From the NCBI GenBank assembly GCA_900543625.1, contig UQSF01000004.1, forward strand, positions 1-64,000: a stretch of 64,000 nt of DNA, given 5' to 3'. This DNA is from an uncultured Eubacteriales bacterium. GTDB lineage: Bacteria; Bacillota; Clostridia; Oscillospirales; Oscillospiraceae. The translations under genes were made by a program, and so were the position numbers. The notes below the pieces were generated by a model, which saw only the letters and a list, made by a program, of their open reading frames with translations, was not told the origin of the DNA and searched no databases. Of this stretch, positions 22,992 through 31,881 are shown in pieces (within the stretch, counting starts at the first letter, position 1; every line of letters begins with the position of its first letter).

Positions 22992-24785
22992 ATGTTTCAG
23001 TCCCGCACACACACTTGCAACGAGCTGCGGCTCGAAAACGTCGGCGAGCAGGTCCGCATCGTCGGCTGGATGGAAAACGTCCGCGAGGTCGGACAGAATT
23101 TTGCCTTTGTCGTCGTCCGTGATTTTTACGGCACGACGCAGGTCGTCATTGAGACCGAGGACATGATGAAGGTTGTCAAGGCGCTCAACAAGGAGTCCAC
23201 GATCGCCGTTGAGGGCGTCGTGCGCGAGCGCGCGAGCAAAAACCCCAAGCTGCCCACCGGCGACATTGAGCTCGTGCCCACCAAGATCGAGGTGCTCGGC
23301 CGCTGCCGCTACAATGAGCTGCCGTTTGAGATCAACCGCAGCCGCGACGCCGACGAGGCGCTGCGCCTGAAGTACCGCTATCTCGACCTGCGCAACCCCG
23401 CTGTCAAGCAGAACATCATCCTGCGCTGCCAGGTGGTGGCCGCGCTGCGCGCCGCCATGACCGCGCACGGCTTTCTCGAGATCACCACGCCCATCCTCAC
23501 GGCGTCCAGCCCCGAGGGCGCGCGCGACTATCTTGTGCCGGCGCGCAAGCACCCCGGCAAGTTTTACGCCCTGCCGCAGGCGCCGCAGCAGTTCAAGCAG
23601 CTGCTCATGACGGCGGGCTTCGACCGCTATTTCCAGATCGCCCCGTGCTTCCGTGACGAGGACGCCCGCGGCGACCGCAGCCCCGGCGAATTCTATCAGC
23701 TCGACATGGAGATGGCCTTTGCCACGCAGGACGATGTGTTTGCCGTGCTCGAGGACGTGCTCCCGCCGATCTTCGCCAAGTACGGCAAGTACAACATCGC
23801 GTCCGAGGCGCCCTTCCGCCGCATTTCCTACCGCGATGCGATGGACACCTACGGCTCGGATAAGCCCGACCTGCGCATTGACCTGACCGTGCAGGACATG
23901 ACGGCGCTCGTCGCCGGCAGCGACTTTGCACCCTTCGCCGCGGGCAACACCGTCAAGGCCATCGTCGTGCCCGAGTGCACGCTCGCGCGCAAGGCCGTCG
24001 ACAAGCTCTGCGCCGACGTGGAGGTGCAGTCCGGCAGCAAGCCCTACTGGTTCAAGGTCGATGAGCAGGGCAATTTCGCCGGCGGCATCGCAAAGTTCCT
24101 CACGGATCGCACTGCCGAGATCACGGCGGCGCTCGGCCTCAAGCCCGGCTGCTTCGTCGGCGTGACGGCCGGCAAAAAGACCGCCGCGCAGAAGACGGCG
24201 GGCGTGCTGCGCGCGAAGCTCGGCGCGGCCGTGCCGGGTCACATGGACACCGAGCGGTACGAATTTTGCTGGATCGTCGACTTCCCCATGTACGAGATCG
24301 GCGAGGAGTCCGGCGAGCTGGAGTTCTGCCACAACCCGTTCTCGATGCCGAACGGCGGCCTTGAGATCCTCGAGCAGGCCGAGCGCGGCGAGGTCGATCC
24401 GCTCGACATCAACGCCTTCCAGTATGACCTCGTCTGCAACGGTGTCGAGCTCAGCTCCGGCGCGGTGCGAAACCACGATCCTGAGATCATGGTCAAGGCG
24501 TTCGAGCTCGTGCGCCTCGGTGAGGACGATGTGAAGGCCAAGTTCCCGGCCATGTACAACGCCTTCTGCTACGGCGCGCCCCCGCACGCCGGCATTGCCC
24601 CGGGTGTCGACCGCATGGTCATGCTCCTCGCGGGCGAGGACAGCATCCGGGAGATCATCCCGTTCCCGATGAACAAAAACGCGCAGGACGTCATGATGGG
24701 CGCGCCCGGCACCGTCGAGCCGCACCAGCTTGAGGAGCTGCACATCGCCGTCGTCGGCGACACGGAGCCCGATACCGAAGCGTAA
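22992..24785 (+). CDS. aspS: Aspartate-tRNA ligase
   Basis: Class II synthetase of the bacterial type, 597 aa, with an N-terminal OB-fold anticodon-binding domain, the bacterial GAD insertion (about residues 290-420) and the catalytic core (RYLDLRNP; QAPQQFKQLLM; FRDEDARGDRSPGEFYQLD; GIAPGVDRMVMLL). The OB-fold loop that reads the anticodon is unusual: GWMENVREVGQNFAF replaces the common GWV-RRRD-GG-IF. Whether the enzyme also charges tRNA-Asn cannot be decided from this window, where no gatCAB genes are visible. Confidence 0.95.
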   Translation: MFQSRTHTCNELRLENVGEQVRIVGWMENVREVGQNFAFVVVRDFYGTTQVVIETEDMMKVVKALNKESTIAVEGVVRERASKNPKLPTGDIELVPTKIEVLGRCRYNELPFEINRSRDADEALRLKYRYLDLRNPAVKQNIILRCQVVAALRAAMTAHGFLEITTPILTASSPEGARDYLVPARKHPGKFYALPQAPQQFKQLLMTAGFDRYFQIAPCFRDEDARGDRSPGEFYQLDMEMAFATQDDVFAVLEDVLPPIFAKYGKYNIASEAPFRRISYRDAMDTYGSDKPDLRIDLTVQDMTALVAGSDFAPFAAGNTVKAIVVPECTLARKAVDKLCADVEVQSGSKPYWFKVDEQGNFAGGIAKFLTDRTAEITAALGLKPGCFVGVTAGKKTAAQKTAGVLRAKLGAAVPGHMDTERYEFCWIVDFPMYEIGEESGELEFCHNPFSMPNGGLEILEQAERGEVDPLDINAFQYDLVCNGVELSSGAVRNHDPEIMVKAFELVRLGEDDVKAKFPAMYNAFCYGAPPHAGIAPGVDRMVMLLAGEDSIREIIPFPMNKNAQDVMMGAPGTVEPHQLEELHIAVVGDTEPDTEA

Positions 24786-24806
24786 ACCCAAAATCCGAGT
24801 GACGGC

Positions 24807-24826
24807 GCCCCGGTCAACGCCGGGGC
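24807..24826 (+). terminator. Hairpin between aspS and yifB
   Basis: Stem GCCCCGG/CCGGGGC with a 6-nt loop but no T-run, so termination is doubtful; it may instead protect the aspS mRNA end. Confidence 0.35.
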
Positions 24827-24852
24827 ATCGTCCGTGAAAGAAGGCGAACGGT

Positions 24853-26376
24853 TTGCTGTCCAAGATCCAGTCCCTCGGCTGCCGCGGTGTGAGCGGCTAC
24901 GCTGTGAGCGTGGAGTGCCACGTGTCCAACGGTTTGCCGGGGTTTGATATCGTCGGCCTGCCGGATGCGGCCGTCAAGGAGGCGCGCGAGCGCGTGCGCA
25001 GCGCCATCAAGACCAACGGCATGAAGTTTCCGGTCAGCCGCCTGACGGTGAACCTCGCCCCGGCGGACACGCGCAAGGCCGGCACGCTCTATGACCTGCC
25101 GGTGCTGCTGGGCATCCTGTGCGCCACGGGGGAGATCCGCCAGCCGCCGGCCACGGCGGCCTTCTTCGGCGAGGTGAGCCTCGCGGGGGAGATCCGCCCC
25201 GTCACCGGCGCGCTCACGATGGCGCTCGCGGCCGAGCAGATCGGCCTCAAGGAACTCTTTGTCCCGGCGGGCAACGCGGCTGAGGCCGCCTTTGCCGAGG
25301 GCGTGACCGTGTACCCGGTCGAGAACATCTCGCAGCTCGTGCACCATCTGCGTGGGGACAAGCCCATCGCGCCCATGCCGCCGCCGGCGTTTTCGGCCGC
25401 GCCGCAATTTTCGGTCGATTTTTCCGAGGTCAAGGCGCAGGAGAACGTCAAGCGCGCGCTCGAGGTGGCCGCCGCCGGCGGGCACAACATCCTGCTCGTC
25501 GGACCGCCGGGCGCGGGCAAGTCCATGCTCGCCAAGCGCCTGCCGACCATTCTGCCCGCGATGAACCGCGCCGAAATGATCGAGACCACGCAGATCTACT
25601 CCGTCCTCGGTCTCACGACGCCGGACGATCCCGTCGTGCGTGTCCGGCCGTTTCGCGCCCCGCACCACACGGTGTCGAACGTCGCCATGTCCGGCGGCGG
25701 CAGCGCGCTGCAGCCGGGTGAGATGAGCCTTGCCGACAACGGCGTGCTCTTTCTCGACGAGCTGCCGGAGTTTTCGCCCGCCGTGCTCGAGACGATGCGC
25801 CAGCCGCTCGAGGACGGCAGCATCACCATCTCGCGCGCGACCGGCTCCGTGACGTATCCGAGCCGCTTCATGCTCGTGTGCGCCATGAATCCCTGCAAGT
25901 GCGGCTGGTACGGGCACCCTTCGGGGCGCTGCCGCTGCTCGCCGCGCGACGTGCGCCGCTACCATGCGCGCGTATCCGGTCCGCTGCTCGACCGCATCGA
26001 CATCATCGTCGAGGTGCCGGCGCTGGACTTTGACGAGCTCACCGAGCCCTCGGCCGGGGAATCGTCGGAGACCATCCGCGCGCGTGTCAACGCCGCCCGC
26101 GCCGTGCAGCGCGCCCGCTACGGGGACGACACCACCGCGACCAACGCGCACATGGGACCGCGCGCCCTCGCGCAGTTCTGCACGCTCTCGCCCGAGTGCG
26201 AGCAGCTCATGCACCAGGCGTTTGACAGCATGGCCCTCACCGCCCGCAGCTATGACCGCATCCTGCGCGTCGCGCGCACGATCGCCGATCTCGACGGGGC
26301 ACAGACCATCGCGCTCGCGCATCTGGCCGAGGCCATCCAGTACCGCACGTATGACTTTTCCGTCGCCGAGCCGTGA
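24853..26376 (+). CDS. YifB/ComM family Mg-chelatase-like AAA+ ATPase
   Basis: At 507 aa this is a full-length YifB/ComM protein. An N-terminal Lon-protease-like domain (residues about 20-180, GLPGFDIVGLPDAAVKEA) precedes the AAA+ domain with Walker A GPPGAGKS at 217-224 and Walker B VLFLDELPEF. ComM relatives are helicases that aid branch migration during natural transformation; the role in Clostridia is less clear. The zinc-like NPCKCGWYGHPSGRCRC and the C-terminal chelatase domain are present. TTG start at 24853 with AAGAAGG upstream. Confidence 0.92.
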   Translation: MLSKIQSLGCRGVSGYAVSVECHVSNGLPGFDIVGLPDAAVKEARERVRSAIKTNGMKFPVSRLTVNLAPADTRKAGTLYDLPVLLGILCATGEIRQPPATAAFFGEVSLAGEIRPVTGALTMALAAEQIGLKELFVPAGNAAEAAFAEGVTVYPVENISQLVHHLRGDKPIAPMPPPAFSAAPQFSVDFSEVKAQENVKRALEVAAAGGHNILLVGPPGAGKSMLAKRLPTILPAMNRAEMIETTQIYSVLGLTTPDDPVVRVRPFRAPHHTVSNVAMSGGGSALQPGEMSLADNGVLFLDELPEFSPAVLETMRQPLEDGSITISRATGSVTYPSRFMLVCAMNPCKCGWYGHPSGRCRCSPRDVRRYHARVSGPLLDRIDIIVEVPALDFDELTEPSAGESSETIRARVNAARAVQRARYGDDTTATNAHMGPRALAQFCTLSPECEQLMHQAFDSMALTARSYDRILRVARTIADLDGAQTIALAHLAEAIQYRTYDFSVAEP

Positions 26377-26453
26377 GCCCGGCGGCCATACATATGTTTA
26401 GCTGTTTAGCAATTTTGAACTAAAAATAGAGATGCAACTTGGAGGGGATTACT

Positions 26454-26846
26454 ATGAAAGAAAAAATGGATGAAAAATGGCTAAAAGCTGACACGCCGTG
26501 CAGTCAAGGCAATCCAATAAATCCGCAGCAACCGCAGTATCAACAGCCTTATTCGCCCTGCCAGCCGTATGCTGCACCAAATGGGTACGCACAGCAGAGA
26601 AGCGGATTGGCTATCGCAAGCATGGTATTAGGAATTGTGTCTGCTGCGATGCTGTTCATGTCTTTGTTTGTTAGCTATTTTATTACGTCCATCATTTCAT
26701 TTTTGGTGGGTATTGTTGGAATTGTTCTTGCTGGATGTGGGAAAAAAGATGGCTGCAACAGTGGCATGCTGACTGCTGGGTTGGTTTGCTCTATCGTAGG
26801 TTTGGCTGGCAGTGTAATCGTTTTTATGATACTCTCCCTTATGTAA
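26454..26846 (+). CDS. DUF4190-like small membrane protein, AT-rich
   Basis: A 130-aa protein with a hydrophilic, Gln/Pro/Tyr-rich N-terminus (QQPQYQQPYSPCQPYA) and two to three membrane helices beginning SGLAIASMVLGIVS, the DUF4190 hallmark, with a GCGKKDGCNSGMLTAGLV turn. The ATG at 26454 has GGAGGGG upstream. Its codons and flanks (26390-26890) are clearly AT-rich against GC-rich neighbours, which suggests recent acquisition. It sits beside a GC-rich protein of the same kind. Function unknown. Confidence 0.82.
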   Translation: MKEKMDEKWLKADTPCSQGNPINPQQPQYQQPYSPCQPYAAPNGYAQQRSGLAIASMVLGIVSAAMLFMSLFVSYFITSIISFLVGIVGIVLAGCGKKDGCNSGMLTAGLVCSIVGLAGSVIVFMILSLM

Positions 26847-26902
26847 TGTGAACAAATCCAACACAGTGTTATGTAGCAATAACATGAGAAGGGAGCTTCG
26901 TC

Positions 26903-27229
26903 ATGTACAACAACAACTATAATTGGTATCAGCCGCCCGCCCCGCTGCCCGGCAAGCACGAGGCTACCGTCGCCATGGTGCTCGGCATCGTGTCGTGCGC
27001 GCTGCTCGTGTTCGGCTACACGGCGCTCGGCTCGGTCGTCACGGGCATCATCGGCCTGATCTATTCCGCGCGCGCCAAAAGCCTCGGCTTCAACGGCACG
27101 CCGCGCACGGTCGGGTATGTCTGCTCGCTCATCGGGCTGATCCTCGGTGCGCTCGTGTGTCTGCTGCTCGTGTGGCTCGGCGCATGGTCGATCGGCGTGT
27201 TCATCACGCTCGTCGAGCGCTGCCTGTGA
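26903..27229 (+). CDS. DUF4190-like small membrane protein
   Basis: A 108-aa protein with an Asn/Tyr-rich start (MYNNNYNWYQPPAPLPG), then two or three membrane segments containing ATVAMVLGIVSCALLVFGY and SARAKSLGFNGTPRTVGYV, the DUF4190 pattern. It uses the GC-rich codons of the host and a GGGAG ribosome site. It precedes thiI by 29 bp and may share its transcript; no functional link is known. Confidence 0.82.
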   Translation: MYNNNYNWYQPPAPLPGKHEATVAMVLGIVSCALLVFGYTALGSVVTGIIGLIYSARAKSLGFNGTPRTVGYVCSLIGLILGALVCLLLVWLGAWSIGVFITLVERCL

Positions 27230-27258
27230 TATCCTGAAAGAAAAGGAACGAACGATTT

Positions 27259-28431
27259 ATGAAGGATCTGCTGCTCTGCAAGCCCGGAGAGATCTTCCTC
27301 AAGGGGCTCAACAAGCACTATTTTGAAGAGAGGCTGGTCGCAAACGTCAAGCGCCGCCTCAAGCCCATCGGCCACTTCCGCGTGACGTATCTGCAGTCGG
27401 CGCTCTACATCGAGGCTGCCGACGACGCGGCCGATCTCGACGCGGCGTATGACGCCGTGCGCAAGGTGTTCGGCATCGCGACGATCACGCGCGCGGCCGC
27501 CTGTGAAAAGGACAAGGACGCCATCACGGCGCTCGCCAAGACCTACCTGCACGACGCGATGACGGCGGCGCGCAGCTTCAAGGTCGAGACCAAGCGCTCG
27601 GACAAGCGCTTCCCCATGACGAGCATTGAGCTGTCGCAGTACGTCGGCGGCGAGCTTGCCGAGGCGTATCCCGACACGGTCGTCGACGTGCACGACCCAG
27701 AGCTGACCGTGCGCCTCGAGGTGCGCGAGCAGGCGGCGTATGTCCATGCGCAGGCAGTCGAGGCGGCGGGCGGTATGCCCGTCGGCTGCAACGGCGCCGC
27801 CGTGACGATGCTCTCCGGCGGCATCGACAGCCCCGTGTCCTCGTACATGATCGCCAAGCGCGGCGTGCGCCTGATCCCGGTGCACTTTTTCTCCTTCCCG
27901 TACACCTCGGAGCTGGCCAAGGAAAAGGTCATCTCGCTGGCTAAGGAGCTCACGGCCTACACCGGCCGCATGACGCTGCAGATCGTGCCCTTCACGCACA
28001 TCCAGGAGGAAATCCGCCGCGCCTGCCCGGAGGAATATTTCACGCTCATCATGCGCAGATTCATGATGCGCATCGCCGAGGACATCGCCGCGCACAACGA
28101 GTGCAAGGCCATCGTCACCGGCGAAAATCTCGGTCAGGTCGCCAGCCAGACCATGGAGGCCATGGCCTGCACGCAGGCCGTGACGCACCTGCCCGTGCTC
28201 CAGCCGCTCATCGGCATGGACAAGCGCGATATCGTGAAGATCGCGCGCGACATCGGCACATTTGACACATCCATCCTCCCGTATGAGGATTGCTGCACGG
28301 TCTTTACCCCGCGCCACCCCAAGACCCGCCCGACCGTGGCGGAGGTCGCAGAGGCGGAGGCCGCGCTCGACATTGACGCGCTCGTGCGCGAGGCAGTGGA
28401 CGGAATTGAAAGGATCCGGATCGATTTATGA
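27259..28431 (+). CDS. thiI: tRNA 4-thiouridine synthetase ThiI
   Basis: ThiI adenylates U8 of tRNA and inserts sulfur; some forms also serve thiamine synthesis. The 390-aa protein has a ferredoxin-like/THUMP N-terminus (residues about 1-165), then a PP-loop pyrophosphatase domain with SGGIDSPVSSYM near 189-200. The C-terminal rhodanese domain of E. coli ThiI is absent, as in most Firmicutes, so sulfur must come through a partner cysteine desulfurase; YEDCCTVF carries the conserved cysteine. It overlaps cinA by 4 bp. Confidence 0.94.
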   Translation: MKDLLLCKPGEIFLKGLNKHYFEERLVANVKRRLKPIGHFRVTYLQSALYIEAADDAADLDAAYDAVRKVFGIATITRAAACEKDKDAITALAKTYLHDAMTAARSFKVETKRSDKRFPMTSIELSQYVGGELAEAYPDTVVDVHDPELTVRLEVREQAAYVHAQAVEAAGGMPVGCNGAAVTMLSGGIDSPVSSYMIAKRGVRLIPVHFFSFPYTSELAKEKVISLAKELTAYTGRMTLQIVPFTHIQEEIRRACPEEYFTLIMRRFMMRIAEDIAAHNECKAIVTGENLGQVASQTMEAMACTQAVTHLPVLQPLIGMDKRDIVKIARDIGTFDTSILPYEDCCTVFTPRHPKTRPTVAEVAEAEAALDIDALVREAVDGIERIRIDL

Positions 28432-29687
28432 ATGCAGAACTCATTGCCGTCGGCACCGAATTGCTCCTCGGCGACACCATCAATACCGACGCGGCGGCTG
28501 TCGCGCGCCTGCTCTCGGAGCTGGGCATCAATGTCTATTGGCAGACCGTTGTCGGCGATAACCGCGCGCGGCTTGAGCAGGCGGTGCAGCTTGCCCGCAC
28601 CCGCGCCGACCTCATCATCACGACCGGCGGCCTCGGCCCGACGTGCGACGACCTGACCAAGGAGGTCGTGGCCGGCGCGTTCGGCATCCCGCTCGAGCTC
28701 AACGAGGCGGAGGAGGCACGCCTGCGCGGTCTGTACCGCGAACGCCACACCTACATGACCGAGAACCACCTGCAGCAGGTCATGCTGCCGCGCGGCTGCA
28801 CCGTGCTGCAAAACGACTGGGGCACGGCGCCTGCCTGTGCGTTTGAGGCGGACGGCTGCATGGTCATCATGCTGCCCGGTCCGCCGCTGGAGTGCGAGCC
28901 GCTGCTGCGCTACCGCGTGCGCCCGCTGCTCGCCGCGCGCGGCGACGGGATCATCGTCTCGCACAATGTCAAGATCTTCGGCATCGGCGAGGGCACGATG
29001 GAGTACCAGCTGCGCGATCTCATGAACGAGATGCGCAATCCCACCCTTGCGCCCTATGCCAAGGAGGGGGAGTGCCTCGTGCGCATCACGGCAAAGGCCC
29101 CCACAGAGGCCGAGGCCGAGGCCATGATCGCCCCGTGCCTCGCGCGCGTGCAGCGCGAGCTCGGCGCCTTCGCCTACGGCGTTGACACGCCGAATATCGA
29201 GACCTGCGCGGCCGAGCTCCTGCTCCGGCAGCAGAAGACCATCGCCGTAGCCGACAGCTGCACCGGCGGTCTGCTCGGCGATATGCTCACGAACGTGCCG
29301 GGCGCGTCGGCGATATTTGCCGGCGGCATCATCGCCTACAACAACGACACCAAGACCCGGCTGCTGGATATCGACCCCGCGCTCATTGCGCGCTGCGGCG
29401 CGGTCAGCCCCGAGGTCGCGGGCGCAATGGCGGAGCACGCGCGCGCCATGTTCGGCACGGATCTCGCCCTGAGCATCACCGGTCTTGCCGGACCGGAGGG
29501 CGACGGTGTGCACACCGTCGGCACGCTCTTTGTGGCGCTTGCCACGCCGGACGGGACGTTTTACCGCACGCTGCACAAGGACAAGTGGGGGCGCGTGCGC
29601 ATCAAGCACGCCGCCGCCAACCACGCCTTTGACATGGTGCGGCGATATCTCACCGATCTGCCGGTGGAGATCGAGGAAAACCGCTGA
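28428..29687 (+). CDS. cinA: CinA family protein (competence/damage-inducible)
   Basis: A 419-aa two-domain protein. The N-terminal MoaB/MogA-like domain (residues about 1-170: AVGTELLLGDTINT, TTGGLGPTCDD) acts as an ADP-ribose pyrophosphatase in characterised members, and the C-terminal domain (about 260-415: VADSCTGGLLGDMLT, LSITGLAGP) as a nicotinamide-mononucleotide deamidase. Together they recycle pyridine nucleotides. The start overlaps the thiI stop (ATGA). Confidence 0.93.
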   Translation: MNAELIAVGTELLLGDTINTDAAAVARLLSELGINVYWQTVVGDNRARLEQAVQLARTRADLIITTGGLGPTCDDLTKEVVAGAFGIPLELNEAEEARLRGLYRERHTYMTENHLQQVMLPRGCTVLQNDWGTAPACAFEADGCMVIMLPGPPLECEPLLRYRVRPLLAARGDGIIVSHNVKIFGIGEGTMEYQLRDLMNEMRNPTLAPYAKEGECLVRITAKAPTEAEAEAMIAPCLARVQRELGAFAYGVDTPNIETCAAELLLRQQKTIAVADSCTGGLLGDMLTNVPGASAIFAGGIIAYNNDTKTRLLDIDPALIARCGAVSPEVAGAMAEHARAMFGTDLALSITGLAGPEGDGVHTVGTLFVALATPDGTFYRTLHKDKWGRVRIKHAAANHAFDMVRRYLTDLPVEIEENR

Positions 29688-29708
29688 CGCCATCATCTGC
29701 TTTTTCTG

Positions 29709-29735
29709 CGGCCGGGGCAGCTGTCCCGGCCGCGT
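29709..29735 (+). terminator. Hairpin between cinA and ugd
   Basis: Stem GCGGCCGGG/TCCCGGCCGC with a short loop, followed by GTTGTG only. A weak terminator or mRNA end stabiliser. Confidence 0.4.
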
Positions 29736-29773
29736 TGTGACCCATGCATGATTTGAGAAACCGGAGAACCGAT

Positions 29774-30961
29774 ATGAACATCACCGTAGCCGGCGTGGGC
29801 TATGTCGGTCTGGCGCAGGCGGTGCTGCTCGCGCAGCACAACGCCGTCACCGCCGTGACCACGACCCCCGCCAAAGCCGAAAACATCAACCGCGGCGTCT
29901 CGCCGATCGTCGACGCCGAGATCACGGAGTTCCTGCGCGCAAAGCCGCTCACGCTCACGGCCACCGTGGACGCCGAGCAGGCCTACCGCACGGCAGACGT
30001 GGTCATCATCGCCACGCCGACGGACTACGACCCCGAGCGGCAGATCTTCAACACCTCGACCGTCGAGGCGGTGCTCTCGCTCGTGGGCAGGGTCAATCCC
30101 GGCGCGCTCGTGGTCATCAAGTCCACGGTGCCGGTCGGCTACACGGAGCGCGCCGTGGAGGCGTTCGGCTGCAGGCGGCTGCTGTTCTCGCCGGAGTTTC
30201 TGCGCGAGGGAAAGGCGCTGTATGATAACCTGCATCCGAGCCGCATCGTGGTCGGCCGTCCGCGCGGCGGCACGGCGACGGAGGCGGATGCGCGCCTGTT
30301 TGCGTCCCTGCTGCAGCAGGGCGCGGCGGAGCAGGACATCCCGACCCTCTACCCGAACGCGACGGAGGCCGAGGCCATCAAGCTCTTTGCCAACACGTAT
30401 CTCGCCGTGCGCGTGAGCTACTTCAATGAGCTCGATACCTATTGTGAGCTCAAGGGGCTCGACACGCGGCAGGTCATCGACGGCGTGTGCCTTGACCCGC
30501 GCATCGGCGCACATTACAACAATCCGTCGTTCGGCTACGGCGGCTACTGCCTGCCGAAGGACACGCGCCAGCTGGTGGCGAACTTCGGTGACATTCCGAA
30601 CCGCATCATCAGCGCCGCCGTCACGGCCAATGACGAGCGCAAGGATCACATCGCCCGTCAGATCCTGCGCAAGGCGGCGGGCGGCGTCGTCGGTGTGTAC
30701 CGTCTGACGATGAAGGCCGATTCGGACAACTTCCGCGAGTCGAGCATCCGCGGCGTCATCGAGCGGCTGCGCCGCGCGGGCGCGAGCGTCGTGATCTATG
30801 AGCCGACGCTCAGGGCCGCCTCCTTTGACGGTCTGCCGGTGATCGCGTCGCTGACGGAATTCAAGCGCATGGCGGCCGTTATTGTTGCCAACCGCGCCGA
30901 GTCCGCGCTCGACGACGTACCGGAGAAGGTATACACCCGCGACCTGTACCGCAGAGACTGA
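29774..30961 (+). CDS. ugd: UDP-glucose 6-dehydrogenase
   Basis: Oxidises UDP-glucose to UDP-glucuronate (or a related UDP-sugar) with two NAD+, for surface polysaccharide. 395 aa; Rossmann motif NITVAGVGYVGLAQA at the N-terminus, the family KSTVPVGYT, and the catalytic cysteine in GYGGYCLPKDT near residue 260. ATG at 29774 follows GGAG; the longer in-frame ATG at 29744 has no site and falls by the upstream hairpin. It begins a ugd-rfbA-rfbB run. Confidence 0.94.
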   Translation: MNITVAGVGYVGLAQAVLLAQHNAVTAVTTTPAKAENINRGVSPIVDAEITEFLRAKPLTLTATVDAEQAYRTADVVIIATPTDYDPERQIFNTSTVEAVLSLVGRVNPGALVVIKSTVPVGYTERAVEAFGCRRLLFSPEFLREGKALYDNLHPSRIVVGRPRGGTATEADARLFASLLQQGAAEQDIPTLYPNATEAEAIKLFANTYLAVRVSYFNELDTYCELKGLDTRQVIDGVCLDPRIGAHYNNPSFGYGGYCLPKDTRQLVANFGDIPNRIISAAVTANDERKDHIARQILRKAAGGVVGVYRLTMKADSDNFRESSIRGVIERLRRAGASVVIYEPTLRAASFDGLPVIASLTEFKRMAAVIVANRAESALDDVPEKVYTRDLYRRD

Positions 30962-30978
30962 AAAGGGAGGCACAGACG

Positions 30979-31881
30979 ATGAAAGGCATCATCCTCGCCG
31001 GGGGCTCCGGCACACGGCTGTACCCGCTTACGCGGGTCACGTCCAAGCAGTTGCTGCCGGTGTACGACAAGCCCATGATCTACTACCCGCTCTCGACGCT
31101 CATGCTCGCAGGCATCCGCGACATTCTCATCATCTCCACGCCGGAGGACACGCCGCGCTTCGAGCGTCTGCTCGGCGACGGAAGCCAGTTCGGCATCCGC
31201 CTGTCCTACGCGGTGCAGCCGCATCCGGACGGTCTGGCGCAGGCATTTCTGATCGGGGAGAATTTCATCGGCAATGACACGTGCGCCATGATCCTCGGCG
31301 ACAATATTTTCTACGGCAACCGCTTTCGCAGCAATCTGTGCGAGGCGGTCAAGGATGCCGAGGCGGGCTATGCCACGATCTTCGGCTATCATGTCAAGGA
31401 CCCCGAGCGCTTCGGCGTCGTGGAGTTCGACCAGAACAAGCGTGTGCTGTCCGTCGAGGAAAAGCCCAGAAGCCCGCGCTCGAATTACTGCGTCACGGGG
31501 CTGTATTTTTACGACAACCGTGTCGTGGAAAAGGCGCGGCAGGTGCGTCCGTCGGCGCGCGGCGAGCTGGAGATCACGGATCTCAACCGGCTCTATCTCG
31601 AGGACGACCGGCTGAAGGTGCAGCTGCTCGGCCGCGGCTTTGCCTGGCTCGACACCGGCACGGTCGAGAGCCTCATGGACGCGGCGGTCTTTGTCCAGAC
31701 GGTGCAGAACCGGCAGGACGTCATCATTTCCGCGCCGGAAGAGGTGGCCTATCACATGGGCTGGCTCACGAAGGCACAGCTGCTGGCTGCCGCCGCGCAG
31801 TATCACAACGCGCCCTATGGTGCGCATCTGCGCGCGGTCGCGGAGGACAAGCTGGTGTTTGAGAGGGAACTGCATGACTAG
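30979..31881 (+). CDS. rfbA: Glucose-1-phosphate thymidylyltransferase
   Basis: Makes dTDP-glucose from dTTP and glucose-1-phosphate, the first step towards dTDP-rhamnose and other 6-deoxysugars. The 300-aa protein begins KGIILAGGSGTRLYPLT, with KQLLPVYDKPMIYYP, GDNIFYG and FAWLDTGT as expected for RmlA. GGGAGG precedes the ATG, and the end overlaps rfbB by 8 bp. Confidence 0.96.
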   Translation: MKGIILAGGSGTRLYPLTRVTSKQLLPVYDKPMIYYPLSTLMLAGIRDILIISTPEDTPRFERLLGDGSQFGIRLSYAVQPHPDGLAQAFLIGENFIGNDTCAMILGDNIFYGNRFRSNLCEAVKDAEAGYATIFGYHVKDPERFGVVEFDQNKRVLSVEEKPRSPRSNYCVTGLYFYDNRVVEKARQVRPSARGELEITDLNRLYLEDDRLKVQLLGRGFAWLDTGTVESLMDAAVFVQTVQNRQDVIISAPEEVAYHMGWLTKAQLLAAAAQYHNAPYGAHLRAVAEDKLVFERELHD

